Below, piece by piece: positions 15,921 through 25,002 of a stretch of DNA of 64,000 nt. Each line of letters begins with the position of its first letter. Positions within the stretch are counted from its first letter, which is position 1. Under the pieces are notes generated by a model, which made no database searches, had not been told where the DNA came from, and saw nothing but the letters and a program-made list of their open reading frames with translations. The stretch is from the NCBI RefSeq assembly GCF_029853695.1, contig NZ_CP122537.1:1550001-1614000 (forward strand), given 5' to 3'. This stretch comes from Jannaschia sp. GRR-S6-38 (GTDB lineage: Bacteria > Pseudomonadota > Alphaproteobacteria > Rhodobacterales > Rhodobacteraceae). A program made the position numbers and the translations under genes.

Positions 15921-16754
15921 CTACGCCCCGGGCACCGCGAAGGTCAACGCGGCCCAGAGCGACAGCCAGGCCGGATCAAGGTCCCCCGCGGGCTCCAGCG
16001 GCAACATCGCGACCGAGTCGAGCAGATATTCGTGCCCCGCCTTCACCGGCAGCGTCGCGCGGCCTTCGCCATCGGCGCGGTGGATGGTGATGGCGACCGT
16101 GCCGTCGGGCGCGCGCTCGAACATCTCGATCTGTGCCTGCGGCTTCGGCGCGCCCTCCAGCAGGACCTGCACCGGCAGCCCGCCCGACAGGTCGTCGGTA
16201 TACGGGTTCAGCCCGGCGACTATCTCGGTGCGCAGGCCCATGTCGCGGTCCGAGCCCGTCCCCGCGCCCACCGCGACCAGCGCCTTGGCGAAACGGCGGT
16301 AGGCCTCGACGATGCTGTCGCGCGACAGCCCGCGCGCGTCGTGCGCCTCCAGCACGCCGGCCAGGTCCTTGTGTTCGACGAACCCGCTGAAGCGCTCCCA
16401 GGCGCTGCGTCCCTCGCGCTCGGTATAGGTCACGCGCATGTCGGCGGTCTCGTGCACGAGGATCAGCAGCCCCTCCTCGGCCGGCGCATCCATCTGGATC
16501 GCGGGGCTGTCACCCAGCCGCGCGGGCATCGGTTCGACCGCGCCGTCGCCCAGCGCCATGTCCAGCCGCGTCGACCGGGTCGAGATGTAGCTGAGGCTCG
16601 AGCCCTCGAATTCCTCGCCGTTGCGGAAGCCGGCGCGCAGCGGATCGCCGGGCGCGACGGTGTAATCCTCGGGCTGGATCCAGAATTCATGTGCTTGAAT
16701 CGGCGTCGAAAGAATGCAGGTTGCGGCGAGGATTAGCGAGGGTCGGGTGAACAT
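15921..16754 (-). CDS. DUF4198-family exported protein (metal-transport-associated)
   Basis: 277 residues with a signal peptide (MFTRPSLILAATCILSTPIQA) followed directly by HEFWIQPEDYTVAPGDPL, the hallmark N-terminus of DUF4198 proteins, which start the mature chain with a His-containing segment able to bind metal. The rest forms beta-rich domains, ending in a Big-like domain (VTLPVKAGHEYLLDSV). The family is often encoded with nickel or cobalt transport components; a periplasmic metal-binding or complex-assembly role is inferred. The ATG at 16754 has AGGAG at a 7-nt spacing and lies head-to-head with the HupE/UreJ gene: the two start codons share CATG. Confidence 0.75.
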   Translation of the reverse strand: MFTRPSLILAATCILSTPIQAHEFWIQPEDYTVAPGDPLRAGFRNGEEFEGSSLSYISTRSTRLDMALGDGAVEPMPARLGDSPAIQMDAPAEEGLLILVHETADMRVTYTEREGRSAWERFSGFVEHKDLAGVLEAHDARGLSRDSIVEAYRRFAKALVAVGAGTGSDRDMGLRTEIVAGLNPYTDDLSGGLPVQVLLEGAPKPQAQIEMFERAPDGTVAITIHRADGEGRATLPVKAGHEYLLDSVAMLPLEPAGDLDPAWLSLWAALTFAVPGA

Positions 16755-17937
16755 GGACAATCTCCTGCGGGTCGCCGCGAGGATGGTGCTGGCGCTGGCG
16801 CTGTCAATCGGGGCAACGATCACGGCTTCGGCACATGAGGTCGAGCCCTCCTTCGCCGAGATCGACGTGGATGCCGACCGGGTGACGATCCGGCTGCGCA
16901 CCGCGGTCGAGCCGCTGATCGCCGGGATCGACCTCGGCGCCGTGCAGGACACCAACGACTCGCCGCTGGCCGACCGGCACGACCGCCTGCGCGAACTGCC
17001 CCCCGAGGAATTGGCCGCCGCGCTGACCGAGGCCTGGTCCGCCATCGACGCGGACATCATTCTGATTGCCGGCGACGCGCAGATCCCGCTGACGCTGGCC
17101 GAGATCGACATCCCCCCGATCGGCAACCCCGAGATCCGCCGCGACAGCGAACTGACGCTGACCGCCGACCTGCCGCCCGACGACGCTCCGGTGATCTTCG
17201 GCTTCGACGCCAGCCTCGGCAACGTCATCGTCCGGCAGGTGGGCGACGACATGGGCGAGGACAGCTACGAGGCGATCCTCGCCTCCGGCTCGCTGTCGGA
17301 CCCGCTGCCGCGCGCGGGCGCCGCGCAGGTCACGGCGGGCGCCGCCTTCCTGCGCAACGTCGTCGTGGGCTTCGAGCACATCATCCCGGCGGGTCTCGAT
17401 CACATCCTCTTCGTGCTGGGCCTCTATTTCTACGCGCTGCACTGGCGGCCGCTGCTGTGGCAGGTCACCTCCTTCACGCTGGCGCATACGGTGACGCTGG
17501 CCCTGGCGACGTTGGGCGTCGTGAACATCCCCGGAAGCTCGATGTGGATCGTCGAGACCGTCATCGCCGCCTCCATCGTCTGGGTCGCGATCGAGAACAT
17601 CTGGTCGAAGGGCCGGCGCGACATCACCTGGGAACGGATCGGCGTCGTCTTCGTCTTCGGCCTTCTGCACGGGCTGGGCTTCGCCTCGGTCTTCTCGGAG
17701 GCCGGGATGGCGCCCGCGACGCTGATCGCCTCGCTGGTGGCGTTCAATATCGGCGTCGAGATCGGACAGCTCGCCGTGATCGCGATCGCCTTCCTGGTGG
17801 TGGGCGCGTGGTTCGGCCGGAAATCGTGGTACCGCCCCGCCATCGCGATCCCGGGCTCCATCGTCATCGCGGTGGTCGGCGCCTATTGGGTGCTCAACCG
17901 GATCGGACTGGCGGGCGACCTGCCCTACCTGACCTAG
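16753..17937 (+). CDS. HupE/UreJ-family membrane protein
   Basis: About 394 residues. A signal peptide (VLALALSIGATITASA) is followed by a periplasmic domain of roughly 170 residues starting HEVEPSFAEIDVDADRVTI. The C-terminal 200 residues form six membrane segments with the family motifs GFEHIIPAGLDHILFVLGLYF, SFTLAHTVTLALA, FGLLHGLGFASVF and AFNIGVEIGQL, in which histidines and acids within helices are expected to conduct Ni2+ or Co2+. HupE/UreJ_2 members are secondary metal transporters or permease-like proteins. The start ATG 16753 overlaps the divergent DUF4198 start, and the stop shares CTAG with topoisomerase IB. Metal specificity is unknown. Confidence 0.8.
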   Translation: MDNLLRVAARMVLALALSIGATITASAHEVEPSFAEIDVDADRVTIRLRTAVEPLIAGIDLGAVQDTNDSPLADRHDRLRELPPEELAAALTEAWSAIDADIILIAGDAQIPLTLAEIDIPPIGNPEIRRDSELTLTADLPPDDAPVIFGFDASLGNVIVRQVGDDMGEDSYEAILASGSLSDPLPRAGAAQVTAGAAFLRNVVVGFEHIIPAGLDHILFVLGLYFYALHWRPLLWQVTSFTLAHTVTLALATLGVVNIPGSSMWIVETVIAASIVWVAIENIWSKGRRDITWERIGVVFVFGLLHGLGFASVFSEAGMAPATLIASLVAFNIGVEIGQLAVIAIAFLVVGAWFGRKSWYRPAIAIPGSIVIAVVGAYWVLNRIGLAGDLPYLT

Positions 17938-18899
17938 CCCAGCAGCGACAGCAGCGCGCGCTCGCCCTGCCGCAGGCCGCGCGGGTTCTCCGGCACGGCG
18001 ACGTCGCGCCAATCCTCGGACAGGTCGATGACCGCCGGATGGATGTAGGAGTTCCGCGCCACGGTCGCGGTGTTGTTCAGCACCTTCGCGGCGGCGTCGG
18101 CCATGGTCTTGATCGTCACGCCCTCGCCCGCCTTCATCGCGGCCTCCAGCGCGGCGACCGACCCGTTCCAGGTGCGGAAGGTCTTGGCCGTCGCCTCCTC
18201 CAGCCCGCTCGCGTCGCGCAGCCAGTCGTTCACCTGGTCGGCCTGAACGGTGTAGCGCGTCCCGCCCTCGATCCATTCGAAAAGCGGCGCGCCCGGCAGG
18301 TCCGCCAGATCGTGCAGCGCCCGCACGAGGCGCCGGTCGCCGAGCTGCCGCCGCACGCGCTTGCCGCCCTTCGCGGTCCAGTCCAGCCGCAGCTTGCCGT
18401 CCTGCGAGCGCAGGTTGCCCTGGCGCAGCGTCGTCGCGCCCTCGGTCCCGTTCTCGGCGCGGTATTCCGGCGTACCGACGCGGATCGACAGCCGGTCGAT
18501 CAGGCGGAGCACCGCGGCGATGGCGAAGTCGCGCTCGCCCGCCTCGCCCTTCAGCGCCTCGGTCACGCGGCGGCGCAGGCGCGGCAGGGCGGCGCCGAAT
18601 TCCGGCAGCTCCTCGTATTTCTGCATCGCGCGCCAGGCCGCCCAATCCTCATGGTAGCGGTACTGCTTGCGCGTCCGCGCGTCGTAGCCGGTGGCCTGCA
18701 GGTGGCCGCGCCGCTCCGGGCTGATCCAGACATCGGCATAGGCGGGCGGCACGGCCAGCGCGTCGATCCGCGCACGCTCCGCCGCGTCGTCGATGGTCGT
18801 GCCGTCGGGCGCGCGATAGGACCAGCCGCGCCCCGCCTTCCGGCGGGTGATGCCGGGCCGGTCGTCGGGGTAGTAGATCAGGTCGGGAAGCGGTGCCAT
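17934..18899 (-). CDS. DNA topoisomerase IB
   Basis: 321 residues, the size of poxvirus-like bacterial topoisomerases IB, which relax supercoils through a 3'-phosphotyrosyl intermediate without ATP. The N-terminal domain (YYPDDRPGITRRKAGRGW) is followed by the catalytic domain with RIGTPEYR-like RVGTPEYRAENGTEGATTLR, KGGKRVRRQL (basic catalytic region) and ARNSYIHPAVIDL, in which the tyrosine is the expected nucleophile. The start ATG 18899 is preferred over the longer frame, which has no family-like extension. The protein ends in the CTAG it shares with the convergent HupE/UreJ gene. Confidence 0.92.
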   Translation of the reverse strand: MAPLPDLIYYPDDRPGITRRKAGRGWSYRAPDGTTIDDAAERARIDALAVPPAYADVWISPERRGHLQATGYDARTRKQYRYHEDWAAWRAMQKYEELPEFGAALPRLRRRVTEALKGEAGERDFAIAAVLRLIDRLSIRVGTPEYRAENGTEGATTLRQGNLRSQDGKLRLDWTAKGGKRVRRQLGDRRLVRALHDLADLPGAPLFEWIEGGTRYTVQADQVNDWLRDASGLEEATAKTFRTWNGSVAALEAAMKAGEGVTIKTMADAAAKVLNNTATVARNSYIHPAVIDLSEDWRDVAVPENPRGLRQGERALLSLLG

Positions 18900-18979
18900 G
18901 GAAGGGCAACGCGCGACGCTGCCACGGCGGTTCCCGGTGCGGCCATTGCACCCGTCCGCGGCGCGTGACACGCTGCGCC

Positions 18980-20776
18980 ATGACGCCCGAGACCCTGCCC
19001 GCCTGGCCCGATTGCGCCGCCGACCTGATCGCCGTCGCCGCCGGACGACAGCCCGCCGAAACCGTGATCCGGGGGGGCCGCGTCGCCCTCGTCCACACCC
19101 GCGAGATCCTTGACTGGCAGATCGCCATCGCGCAGGGCCGCATCGCCTATGTCGGCCCCGATGCCGGTCATTGCATCGGCCCGGAGACCGAGGTGATCGA
19201 CGCGGAGGGCGCCTTCGTGATCCCCGGCCTGATCGACGCGCATATGCATGTCGAGTCGGGCATGCTGACGCCCGCGGAATTCGCCGCCGCCGTCCTGCCG
19301 CACGGCACCACGGCGATGTTCACCGACCCGCACGAGATCGCCAATGTCCTGGGGCTGGAAGGCGTGCGCCTGATGCATGACGAGGCGCGGGGCCTGCCCT
19401 GCTCGATGTTCGTGCAGATGCCATCCTGCGCGCCCTCGGCGCCGGGGCTGGAGACGACGGGCCACGAGATCACGCCCGCGGACGTGGCCGAGGCGATGGC
19501 CTGGCCGGGCATCGTGGGCCTGGGCGAGATGATGAACTTCCCGGGCGTCGCGGCGGGCGATCCGAAGATGCTGGCCGAGATGGCCGCCACCGCGCGGGCC
19601 GGCAAGACGATCGGCGGGCACTATGCCTCGCCCGATCTGGGCCCTGCCTTCCACGCCTATGCCGCGGGCGGCCCCGCCGACGATCACGAGGGCACCTGCG
19701 AGGCCGATGCCGTGGCCCGCGTGCGCCAGGGGATGCGGTCGATGATGCGGCTGGGCAGCGCATGGTATGACGTCGAGAGCCAGATCACCGCCGTGACCGA
19801 GCGGGGGCTCGACCCGCGCAACTTCGTGCTCTGCACCGATGACAGCCACGCGGGCACGCTGACCCGCGACGGCCACATGAACCGCGTCCTGCGCCACGCC
19901 ATCGCGTGCGGATGCGATCCGCTGGTGGCGCTGCAGATGTGCACGATCAACACCGCGACCCATTTCGGGATGGAGCGCGAGCTGGGCGCCATCGCCCCCG
20001 GCAGGCGCGCCGATCTCGTCTTCACCTCGGACCTGCGAGACCTTCCCATCGGGCGCGTCATCGCGCTGGGCCGGACGGTGGCGATGGACGGCGAGCTGAC
20101 CGCCGATTGCCCGCATGGCGACTGGCCCGCCCAGGCCCGCGACACGGTGCATCTGGGCCGCGCGCTGACGGCGGCGGATTTCGCCGTCCCCGCGCCCGAG
20201 GGCGCCACTGAGGTCAGCGCGCGCGTCATCGGCGTGGTCGAGAACCAGGCGCCCACCAAGGCGCTGACCCGCCGCCTGCCGGTGGCGGACGGCGCGGTGC
20301 AGATCGCGGGCGACACCTGCCGGATCGCGCTGGTGGAACGGCATCGCGGCACCGGCGGCGTCGTGAACGGCTTCGTGTCGGGCTTCGGCTACGAGGGCGC
20401 GATGGCCATGGCCTCAACCGTCGCGCATGACAGCCACCACATGATCGTCGTCGGCACCGATGCCGAGAACATGGCCCGCGCCACCAACCGGCTGGCCGAG
20501 GTCGGCGGCGGCGTGACGCTTTTCGCCGACGGGACCGAGCAGGCGCTGGTCGAGCTGCCCATCGCGGGGCTGATCTCGGACCGGCCGGCCGCCGAGGTGG
20601 CCGCGAAGGCGGATGCGCTGGGCGCGGCGATGCGCGCGGCGGGCTGCACGCTCAACAACGCCTATATGCAGCATTCCCTGCTGGCCCTGGTCGTGATCCC
20701 GGAACTCCGGATCAGCGATTTGGGGCTGGTGGATGTCACGAAATTCGAACTGACGGACCTTATCGAGACCGCATGA
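18980..20776 (+). CDS. ade: Adenine deaminase
   Basis: 598 residues, typical of AdeC-type adenine deaminases, which convert adenine to hypoxanthine and ammonia. The amidohydrolase core shows FVIPGLIDAHMHVESGMLTP (HxH metal ligands and the Glu of this subfamily), HGTTAMFTDPHEIANVLG, FVLCTDDSHAGTLTRDGHMN (metal-binding Asp) and INTATHFGMERELGAIAPG. The C-terminal domain includes GFVSGFGYEGAMAMASTVAHDSHHM. The ATG at 18980 begins MTPETLPAW; the frame is open to 18893 but those codons overlap the topoisomerase start region. Its stop overlaps the start of the AMP nucleosidase gene (ATGA), so the two form one translational unit. Confidence 0.95.
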   Translation: MTPETLPAWPDCAADLIAVAAGRQPAETVIRGGRVALVHTREILDWQIAIAQGRIAYVGPDAGHCIGPETEVIDAEGAFVIPGLIDAHMHVESGMLTPAEFAAAVLPHGTTAMFTDPHEIANVLGLEGVRLMHDEARGLPCSMFVQMPSCAPSAPGLETTGHEITPADVAEAMAWPGIVGLGEMMNFPGVAAGDPKMLAEMAATARAGKTIGGHYASPDLGPAFHAYAAGGPADDHEGTCEADAVARVRQGMRSMMRLGSAWYDVESQITAVTERGLDPRNFVLCTDDSHAGTLTRDGHMNRVLRHAIACGCDPLVALQMCTINTATHFGMERELGAIAPGRRADLVFTSDLRDLPIGRVIALGRTVAMDGELTADCPHGDWPAQARDTVHLGRALTAADFAVPAPEGATEVSARVIGVVENQAPTKALTRRLPVADGAVQIAGDTCRIALVERHRGTGGVVNGFVSGFGYEGAMAMASTVAHDSHHMIVVGTDAENMARATNRLAEVGGGVTLFADGTEQALVELPIAGLISDRPAAEVAAKADALGAAMRAAGCTLNNAYMQHSLLALVVIPELRISDLGLVDVTKFELTDLIETA

Positions 20777-22257
20777 CCGACCTGACCCCCCTCTGCACTC
20801 CCGGCCGGGCCGAGGCCCAGCCCTTCACCGATCCGGCGAAGGCCGTGGCGGAGCTGATCCGTCTCTACCGCGAGGCGACGGGCTACCTGCGCGACAATTT
20901 CCAGACCGCGCTGCAATCGGCCGGGATGCCCGATTGCCGCTTCCGGGCCTATTACCCCGAGATCCGCATCACCACGACCAGCTACGGGCGCACCGACAGC
21001 CGGCTCAGTTTCGGCCATGTCACAGATCCGGGGCGCTATGCCGCCACGGTCACCCGGCCCGACCTCTTCGCGAACTACCTGACGCACCAGATCGACCTGC
21101 TCCTGAAATCCCACGAGGTCCCGATCTGGATCGGCCAGTCCGCCACCGCGATCCCGATCCATTTCGCAGTGATGAACGACGGCGATCTGGAGGTCCCGCA
21201 GGACGGCGTCCTGCCCTTCCTGATGCGCGACGTGTTCGACGTGCCCGACCTCGAGACGACGAACGACGCCATCGTGAACGGCGTGGGCTTCACCTACGAG
21301 GACGGCGCCCGGCCGCTCGCGCCCTTCACCGCGCAGCGCGTCGATTACTCGCTGGCGCGGCTGTCGCATTACACCGCCACCAGCCCCGACGATTTCCAGA
21401 ACCACGTCCTGTTCACCAACTACCAGTTCTATGTCGACGAGTTCATCGCCTATGCGCGCCAGGCGCTGCGCGATCCGGATTCGGGCTATGCGGAACTGGT
21501 CGGTCCCCTGGGTCAGCGCGTCACGCCCGAGGATCCGGACGCACCGATGGTCGATCCGCCCAAGATGCCGCAGATGCCGACCTACCACCTGACGCGCCCG
21601 GGCCAGGCGGGGATCACGCTGGTCAATATCGGCGTGGGACCCTCGAACGCGAAGACCGCGACGGACCATATCGCCGTGCTGCGCCCGCATGTCTGGCTGA
21701 TGGTCGGGCATTGCGCGGGCCTGCGGAACAGCCAGTCGCTGGGCGATTTCGTCCTCGCCCACGCCTATCTGCGCGAAGACCACGTGCTCGACGACGACCT
21801 GCCGGTCTGGGTGCCGATCCCGGCGCTGGCCGAGGTGCAGGTCGCGCTGGAGACCGCGGTGGCCGATGTCACCCAGCTCGAGGGCTACGAGCTGAAGCGG
21901 ATCATGCGAACCGGCACCGTCGCCACCATCGACAACCGCAACTGGGAGTTGCGCGAGCAGGCCGGCCCGGTCCAGCGCCTGTCGCAATCGCGCGCCGTCG
22001 CGCTGGACATGGAATCGGCCACCATCGCCGCCAACGGCTTTCGCTTCCGGGTGCCCTACGGCACGCTGCTCTGCGTGTCCGACAAGCCCCTGCACGGCGA
22101 GCTGAAATTGCCGGGAATGGCCTCATCCTTCTACCGCACCCAGGTCAGCCGCCATCTGCTGATCGGGATCCGGGCGATGGAGTCGCTTCGCGAGATGCCC
22201 CTTGCGCGGCTGCACAGCCGGAAGTTGCGCAGTTTCGAGGAGACCGCCTTCCTTTGA
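20773..22257 (+). CDS. amn: AMP nucleosidase
   Basis: 494 residues, the standard length for AMP nucleosidase, which hydrolyses AMP to adenine and ribose 5-phosphate. The N-terminal regulatory domain (FTDPAKAVAELIRLYREATGYL) precedes a phosphorylase-fold catalytic domain with ITLVNIGVGPSNAKTATDHI, PHVWLMVGHCAGLRNSQSLGDF and ALDMESATIAANGFRFRVP. The gene overlaps adenine deaminase by the ATGA motif, so product adenine from this enzyme could pass straight to the deaminase (AMP to adenine to hypoxanthine). The 121-nt gap to the HU gene is AT-rich and holds no gene. Confidence 0.96.
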   Translation: MTDLTPLCTPGRAEAQPFTDPAKAVAELIRLYREATGYLRDNFQTALQSAGMPDCRFRAYYPEIRITTTSYGRTDSRLSFGHVTDPGRYAATVTRPDLFANYLTHQIDLLLKSHEVPIWIGQSATAIPIHFAVMNDGDLEVPQDGVLPFLMRDVFDVPDLETTNDAIVNGVGFTYEDGARPLAPFTAQRVDYSLARLSHYTATSPDDFQNHVLFTNYQFYVDEFIAYARQALRDPDSGYAELVGPLGQRVTPEDPDAPMVDPPKMPQMPTYHLTRPGQAGITLVNIGVGPSNAKTATDHIAVLRPHVWLMVGHCAGLRNSQSLGDFVLAHAYLREDHVLDDDLPVWVPIPALAEVQVALETAVADVTQLEGYELKRIMRTGTVATIDNRNWELREQAGPVQRLSQSRAVALDMESATIAANGFRFRVPYGTLLCVSDKPLHGELKLPGMASSFYRTQVSRHLLIGIRAMESLREMPLARLHSRKLRSFEETAFL

Positions 22258-22378
22258 CGAAGCGTTCCCCCCTAAAACCCCTTTATTTTATCGTCAAATC
22301 GCTTGTGAGGTCGTGATTTGCGAGGTTAGGGTGCGCTCAGCCTGAAACGGCCCCAAGAATTGAAACAGGGAGATTCAG

Positions 22379-22669
22379 ATGGCGAATAAGCCGATGACCA
22401 AGACTCAGCTCGTTGCCGCGCTGGCGGAGAAGATGGACACCGACAAGAAGACGGCGAACACCGCACTCGATGCGATCACCGGCATCATCACCGAGGAAGT
22501 GTCGAACGGCGGCGCCGTGACGCTCCCCGGCGTCGGCAAGATCATGTGCCGCGAGCGCCCCGAGCGCATGGTGCGCAACCCCGCGACGGGCGAGCAGTTC
22601 AAGAAGGACGCTGACAAGGTCGTCAAGATGACCATCGCCAAGGCCCTGAAGGAATCGGTCAACTCCTGA
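22379..22669 (+). CDS. hup: HU-family DNA-binding protein
   Basis: 96 residues starting MANKPMTKTQLVAALAEKM. The beta-arm motif is present as RNPATGEQFKKDADKVVKMT, with the conserved proline that intercalates in DNA, and VTLPGVGKIMCRERPERM precedes it. HU binds and bends DNA as a dimer to organise the nucleoid. A CAGGGAGA ribosome-binding site lies upstream, and an AT-rich 121-nt region before it is the likely promoter. The gene is monocistronic: a strong terminator follows directly. Confidence 0.95.
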   Translation: MANKPMTKTQLVAALAEKMDTDKKTANTALDAITGIITEEVSNGGAVTLPGVGKIMCRERPERMVRNPATGEQFKKDADKVVKMTIAKALKESVNS

Positions 22670-22692
22670 CCCTTCCGGCACGAACCGTTCCG

Positions 22693-22717
22693 GGGCCGCC
22701 TTCGGGCGGCCCTTTTT
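22693..22717 (+). terminator. Rho-independent terminator of the HU gene
   Basis: An 8-bp GC stem GGGCCGCC/GGCGGCCC closes on the tetraloop TTCG and is followed by TTTTT. It sits 24 nt after the HU stop codon and is the clearest intrinsic terminator in the window. Confidence 0.93.
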
Positions 22718-22754
22718 CGTTGCGCGCCCCGGTGATTCCGGCAGGGTCGCGCGC

Positions 22755-23658
22755 ATGGATCCGCGCGCCCTTCTCCTCGGCCTGACCTTCGCCGTGATGT
22801 GGTCCTCGGCCTTCACCTCGGCGCGCATCATCGTGGCCGAGGCGCCGCCGATCCTGTCGCTGTCGCTGCGCTTCGCGATCTCGGGGGTCCTGGGATGCGC
22901 CATCGCCTTCGCGCTGGGCGAACGGCTGCGCCTGACGCGCGCCCAGTGGCGGGCGGTGATCGTGTTCGGGATCTGCCAGAACGCGCTCTATCTGGGGCTG
23001 AACTTCGTCGCCATGCAGCGAGATCGAGGCCTCGCTCGCCGCGATCATCGCCTCGACCCTGCCGCTCCTGGTGGCGCTGGCGAACTGGGTGCTCTTCGCC
23101 GAGCGTACGCGCCTTCTGGGCGTCGCGGGGCTGGTCGCGGGCACGCTCGGCGTCCTGCTGATCATGGGCACGCGGCTGCAGGGCGGCGCCGATGCCGGCT
23201 CGATCGCGCTTTGCGTGCTGGGGGTCGTGGCGCTGACCGTCGCGACGCTGTCGGTGCGCGGCGCCTCGGGCGGAGGCAACCTCCTGATGGTCGTCGGGCT
23301 GCAGATGCTGGTGGGCAGCCTCGCGCTCCTCCCCGTGGGGCTGGCGCTGGAGGACTGGGACGTGACCTGGTCGCCCCTCCTGGTGACGGCCTTCGCCTAC
23401 ACCACGCTGATCCCGGGCCTCGCCGCGACCTTCATCTGGTTCAAGCTGGTGCAGAGCATCGGCGCCACCCCGGCCGCGACCTTCCACTTCCTCAACCCGT
23501 TCTTCGGCGTGGTCATCGCCTGGGCGCTGCTCTCCGAACGGCTCGGTCCGCTCGACATCCTGGGCGTGCTGATCGTGACCTTCGGCATTTTGGCCGTGCA
23601 GCTGTCGCGCCTGCGTGCCCCGCGTACCGCCCCCGCCGCGACGGATGGCGCGCCCTAG
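22755..23658 (+). pseudogene. EamA/DMT-family transporter gene broken by a frameshift
   Basis: Two frames together encode one normal EamA transporter of about 300 residues. Frame one (from ATG 22755) reads MDPRALLLGLTFAVMWSSAF to about residue 88, ending NFVAMQ. The next frame, which continues as EIEASLAAIIASTLPLLVAL and on to the C-terminus (FHFLNPFFGVVIAWALL), is reached only by skipping one base near 23016-23022. The restored junction NFVAMQ-EIEASLAAIIAS matches the usual family pattern, so the break is a one-base insertion (or two-base loss) and not two genes. Either the gene has recently been inactivated or the assembly has an indel. The stop shares CTAG with convergent aroC. Confidence 0.85.
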
Positions 23659-24758
23659 CCGATCCGCCCGCCCGCATCGCCGACCTGGCCGCGATGCAGC
23701 AGCAGGTGGTCCAGCACCACGCAGGCCATCATCGCCTCGGCCACCGGCACCGCGCGGATCCCGACGCAGGGGTCGTGGCGGCCCTTGGTGACGATGGTCG
23801 TGTCCTCGCCGGACTTGGTGATCGTCCGCCGCTCCGACAGGATCGACGAGGTCGGCTTCACCGCGAAGCGCACCACCACGTCCTGCCCGGTGCTGATCCC
23901 GCCCAGGATGCCGCCCGCGTGGTTCGACGAATAGACCGGCCCGTCGGGCCCCATCGAGATCTCGTCGGCATTGTCGCGCCCGGTCAGCCGCGCGGCGTTC
24001 ATGCCCTCGCCGATCTCCACGCCCTTGACCGCGTTAATCGACATCATCGCCGCCGCGAGGTCGGTGTCGAGCTTGCCGTAGACCGGCGCGCCCAGCCCCG
24101 CGGGCAGCCCGCGCGCCACGCATTCGATCACCGCGCCGACGGAATTGTGGTCGTCCTTCCGCAGCCAATCCAGGTGATCGGCGAATTCGCCCGCCGCCAC
24201 CGGGTCGGGGCACCAGAAATCGTTGCGCCCGATCTCATCCCAGTCGAACCGGGCGCGGTCGATGTCGAGCGGCCCCATCGCCACCATGTAGCCGGTCACC
24301 TGCACCGTGGGCGCCAGCACCGCCAGCGCCGAGCGCGCCACGCCGCCCGCGGCCACGCGCGCCGCCGTCTCGCGGGCGCTGGACCGGCCGCCGCCGCGAT
24401 AGTCGCGGATGCCGTATTTCTGCCAATAGGTGATGTCGGCATGGCCCGGCCGGAATTTCTCGGCGATCTCGCCGTAATCCTTCGACCGCTGGTCGGTGTT
24501 GCGGATCATCAGCTGGATCGGCGTCCCCGTGGACACCCCCTCGAAGACGCCCGAGAGGATCTCGACCGCGTCGGGCTCCTTGCGCTGTGTCGTGTGCTTG
24601 GACTGGCCCGGCTTGCGGCGGTCCAGCCACTGCTGGATGTCGGCCGCATCGATCGCCACGCCCGGCGGGCAGCCATCGACGGTCGCGCCCAGCGCGGGGC
24701 CGTGGCTTTCGCCCCAGGTGGTGACGCGGAACAGGTGGCCGAAGGTGTTCAGGGACAT
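23655..24758 (-). CDS. aroC: Chorismate synthase
   Basis: 367 residues, full length. The enzyme converts 5-enolpyruvylshikimate 3-phosphate to chorismate using reduced FMN, the last common step of aromatic synthesis. Signature motifs are [20 protein letters not shown] near the N-terminus, [18 protein letters not shown] in the middle (FMN and phosphate binding), and [18 protein letters not shown] near the C-terminus. The ATG at 24758 starts [12 protein letters not shown], which is the standard N-terminus. It is convergent with the broken transporter and divergent from the thiamine genes across about 245 nt. Confidence 0.97.
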   Translation of the reverse strand: MSLNTFGHLFRVTTWGESHGPALGATVDGCPPGVAIDAADIQQWLDRRKPGQSKHTTQRKEPDAVEILSGVFEGVSTGTPIQLMIRNTDQRSKDYGEIAEKFRPGHADITYWQKYGIRDYRGGGRSSARETAARVAAGGVARSALAVLAPTVQVTGYMVAMGPLDIDRARFDWDEIGRNDFWCPDPVAAGEFADHLDWLRKDDHNSVGAVIECVARGLPAGLGAPVYGKLDTDLAAAMMSINAVKGVEIGEGMNAARLTGRDNADEISMGPDGPVYSSNHAGGILGGISTGQDVVVRFAVKPTSSILSERRTITKSGEDTTIVTKGRHDPCVGIRAVPVAEAMMACVVLDHLLLHRGQVGDAGGRIG

Positions 24759-24875
24759 GGACGCTCTCCTCGTCCGCGCGGTCTAGCCAGCCCCCCGCCA
24801 CCCCGCAAGCGCCCCGCGTGCCGCGGCGGCCCGGCTGCTCTGGACCTCGCCAGGCCGTTCCCCTATCTGTCAGCC

Positions 24876-24957
24876 CACCTCGGGGGGCCCACCAGGGCTG
24901 AGATGCGAAAGCGGACCCGTTGAACCTGAACCGGTTAAGACCGGCGGAGGGAAGGTG
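24876..24957 (+). promoter_or_regulatory. TPP riboswitch (thi-box)
   Basis: The conserved thi-box elements are present in order: GGGGGGCCCACCAGG, GGCTGAGAT, GACCCGTTGAACCTGA, ACCGGTTAAGACCGGCG and GGAGGGAA. A P1 helix can form between CACCT (24876-24880) and AGGTG (24953-24957). It sits 45 nt upstream of thiB, so it senses thiamine pyrophosphate and controls thiBPQ. The segment after the aptamer contains CTCTCACCC, which can pair with the GGGAGAG ribosome-binding site of thiB, pointing to control of translation initiation. Confidence 0.95.
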
Positions 24958-25002
24958 CGATGCTCTCACCCGAACCCCGTCCGTCGCATGTGGGAGAGAG
25001 AC

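Noticed and set aside
18896..18900. Shared CATG start for topoisomerase IB and adenine deaminase
   Set aside because: The plus-strand ATG here opens a short arginine-rich frame; adenine deaminase starts at 18980, so there is no shared start.
22755..24923. A single 722-codon frame joining the EamA N-terminus to sequence opposite chorismate synthase
   Set aside because: After residue 88 the translation loses all membrane character; it is the product of the frameshift followed by a shadow of aroC.
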